DNA of 64,000 bases from Lactuca virosa (lineage: Eukaryota; Streptophyta; Magnoliopsida; Asterales; Asteraceae): NCBI GenBank assembly GCA_928212115.1, contig CAKMRJ010005745.1:79209362-79273361 (forward strand), read 5' to 3'. The notes beneath the pieces are model-generated. The model made no database searches. It was not told the DNA's origin and saw only the letters and a program-made list of their open reading frames with translations. How positions within the stretch are numbered: the first letter of the stretch is position 1; the number at the start of each line of letters is the position of its first letter. Positions 63,499 to 64,000 of this stretch are shown in pieces. A program made the position numbers and the translations under genes.

Positions 63499-64000
63499 CC
63501 CTTCATAGACAATCTTAATGGCACATGTGCTGTCGTCCTTACAGACTATAACAAACCCTTAAATGAGAAGAACATAGCGTCCCAAGAGATGTTTCATGTA
63601 AGAGGACGACTGGACAACAAAAGACTCAAAATGGCTATGTTAGAAAAGGACTTAGAGTTAGAAAAAGATGCAAGAATGTTGAGTGAAACACAACTAGAGA
63701 TAGCTTTGAACAAAAGAGATTTAGCTCAGAGTGAGATTGTACGCTTAAATCTATTAATAGAAAAACTGTTCAATGAAAGTGAAGCTATTGAAAATTTGGT
63801 GAATAATGGAACTGTGGACAATACATACAATTGGGGTTGGTCCAATGGATATCCTACCGCAAAGGATTCCTCACCCCGTTTTAACAAAGATCAACTGTAT
63901 GTCCTTCCGGACCGAGAATTTCATTTCCCAGTCAATGACAAGACCTTTCCCGAAGATATCAGAACACACTTCGATAAACTTCATAATCTAAGTAATAAGT
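63499..64000 (+). pseudogene. Coiled-coil region after the zinc knuckle, copia element 3
   Basis: The frame continues past the stop with FIDNLNGTCAVVLTDYNKPL and a heptad-rich helix, MAMLEKDLELEKDARMLSET followed by IALNKRDLAQSEIVRLNLLI. It then has NLVNNGTVDNTYNWGWSNGY and a loop towards the protease, which lies beyond 64000. A coiled-coil between Gag and protease is usual in large plant copia elements of the SIRE/Maximus type; that lineage call is tentative. Confidence 0.7.

Noticed and set aside
1..64000. tRNA, rRNA or bacterial-type operons
   Set aside because: No tRNA cloverleaf or rRNA segment was seen by eye, and gene structure is that of plant transposable elements throughout.

Overview
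This is a repeat-dense piece of a plant nuclear genome, most likely from an Asteraceae species such as lettuce. That assignment is an inference from the look of the LTR families, not a database result. I see no intact host gene. Nearly all of the window is retrotransposon, Helitron or small DNA-transposon sequence. All LTR elements with a visible primer-binding site use TGGTATCAGAGC or a one-base variant, complementary to the 3' end of initiator tRNA-Met.

Layout. 1-2988: leader and 5' LTR of a minus-strand Ty3/gypsy element that runs off the left edge. 2989-5527: AT-rich repeats and a small terminal-inverted-repeat element. 5541-49087: one 5'-truncated L1-type LINE with a 13-bp target-site duplication (5528-5540 and 49088-49100). 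Only about 2.1 kb belongs to the LINE; it is cut into four pieces by three direct insertions that carry further insertions. These are (a) a probable Helitron, 6288-9838; (b) a minus-strand chromovirus, 10524-29222 (TSD CACAG), which holds a second minus-strand gypsy element, 10777-19782 (TSD CCCAG), in its 3' LTR and a solo copia LTR, 22346-23119 (TSD TAGAG), in its integrase gene; (c) a plus-strand Ty1/copia element, 29310-48492 (TSD CGGAG/CAGAG), which holds a second copia element, 36386-44166 (TSD CTAAG), and a 3-kb Helitron, 44753-47781, in its 3' LTR. 49330-57902: a complete plus-strand chromovirus (TSD GTTAT) with a nearly intact pol. 58330-58815: a decayed GRF-zinc-finger gene. 58841-61374: 3' LTR and pol tail of another minus-strand gypsy element. 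About 61375-64000: 5' LTR and gag of a plus-strand copia element leaving the window.

What stands out. Two retroelement lineages appear to carry small spliceosomal introns inside coding sequence. In the chromoviruses there is a 65-69 bp intron at the gag/protease border; removing it restores the reading frame in the 49.3-kb copy. In the nested copia element there is an 86-bp intron with an AG/GTAAGT donor near the gag C-terminus. Three chromovirus LTR families share a modular layout: a cluster of family-specific short palindromes just upstream of the TATA box, a second cluster 0.8-1.1 kb into the LTR, then a minisatellite. The 3-kb Helitron carries repeated copies of a plant snRNA-type promoter (USE plus TATA at Pol II spacing).
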